The translations under genes and the position numbers were made by a program. Of a stretch of 42,542 nucleotides of DNA, positions 42,490 through 42,542 are shown piece after piece. The stretch lies in NCBI GenBank assembly GCA_015229045.1, contig JADGCJ010000015.1, forward strand, positions 1 to 42,542, given 5' to 3'. The notes under the pieces are model-generated. The model was not told where the DNA came from and did no database searches. It saw only the letters and a program-made list of their open reading frames with translations. Each line of letters opens with the position of its first letter. The stretch's first letter is position 1. The stretch comes from Magnetococcales bacterium. GTDB lineage: Bacteria; Pseudomonadota; Magnetococcia; Magnetococcales; DC0425bin3.

Positions 42490-42542
42490 ATGCCTAAAAA
42501 AACCCAATTCTCTGGCCAAATCGTCCCCCAAAAGCCCCGGCA
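42490..42542 (+). CDS. Possible 5' end of a gene running off the window
   Basis: ATG at 42490 opens a frame that stays open to the window edge: MPKKTQFSGQIVPQKPR, basic and hydrophilic. Only 17 codons are visible and there is no clear ribosome-binding site, so the call is tentative. Confidence 0.3.
   Translation, partial: MPKKTQFSGQIVPQKPR

Overview
The window reads as a typical proteobacterial chromosome segment, GC-rich, densely coded and with many 4-nt start/stop overlaps. The gene set (tsaE-amgK-murU, plant-type glutamate-cysteine ligase, NfeD/SPFH pair, TIGR04211-type SH3 protein, ETF and ETF-quinone oxidoreductase, SHP-type DUF1924 cytochrome, two DUF1640 proteins) fits an alphaproteobacterium or a related deep branch. 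The dispersed palindromic elements remind me of Magnetococcales-type genomes, but that is memory and inference, not proof. No rRNA, tRNA, CRISPR array, intact IS element or prophage was seen.

Layout. 1-0.7 kb: a small antitoxin-like gene and a DUF2442 gene. 0.7-2.6 kb (minus): a three-gene operon of a small membrane protein, a spermidine-synthase-like protein and a membrane-anchored H-type lectin. 2.6-4.9 kb (plus): tsaE-amgK-murU, joining tRNA t6A modification to cell-wall sugar recycling. 5.0-5.7 kb (minus): a TIR protein with two membrane segments, preceded by a 30-bp-period repeat. 5.9-8.8 kb: a TrmN6-like methyltransferase, CysQ/IMPase and a PfkB sugar/nucleoside kinase. 8.8-13.6 kb is an accessory-looking island: repeat-rich spacers, a small secreted protein, two DUF1640 coiled-coil/membrane paralogues and, between them, a large AT-rich gene fusing a TIR domain to an HD-GYP-like domain. 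This fusion is the best candidate for an undescribed signalling or defence protein.

13.6-20 kb: gshA, nfeD-SPFH and argB (minus), then the SH3/coiled-coil protein and ETF-QO (plus). 20-24.8 kb (minus): degP/htrA, nudix, lipB-lipA and a DHH phosphoesterase. 25-27.9 kb (plus): osmC, dsbA and etfB-etfA, whose product should deliver electrons to the ETF-QO encoded 7 kb upstream. 28.1-29.8 kb (minus): a long PilZ (c-di-GMP receptor) protein. 30.1-34.1 kb (plus): a cytochrome b561-DUF1924 fusion, a diheme cytochrome c, a PepSY protein, a response regulator and a histidine kinase in one operon. 34.2-38.5 kb (minus): plsY-dprA-topA. 38.7-40.1 kb (plus): ssb and a Tat-exported beta-carbonic anhydrase. 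40.2-41.9 kb (minus): an Asp-rich zinc-ribbon/DUF3426 membrane protein.

Two families of short palindromic, MITE-like elements are scattered through the window. Family A (about 147 bp, ends GTAACTATTCAG) has two full and three partial copies. Family B (about 125 bp, shared core CGTACCCAACACGTACTGTC) has four copies. Three family B copies supply the stop codon of the neighbouring gene from their own terminal inverted repeat. Several elements fill the gap between convergent genes, which suggests a role as 3'-end or terminator modules.
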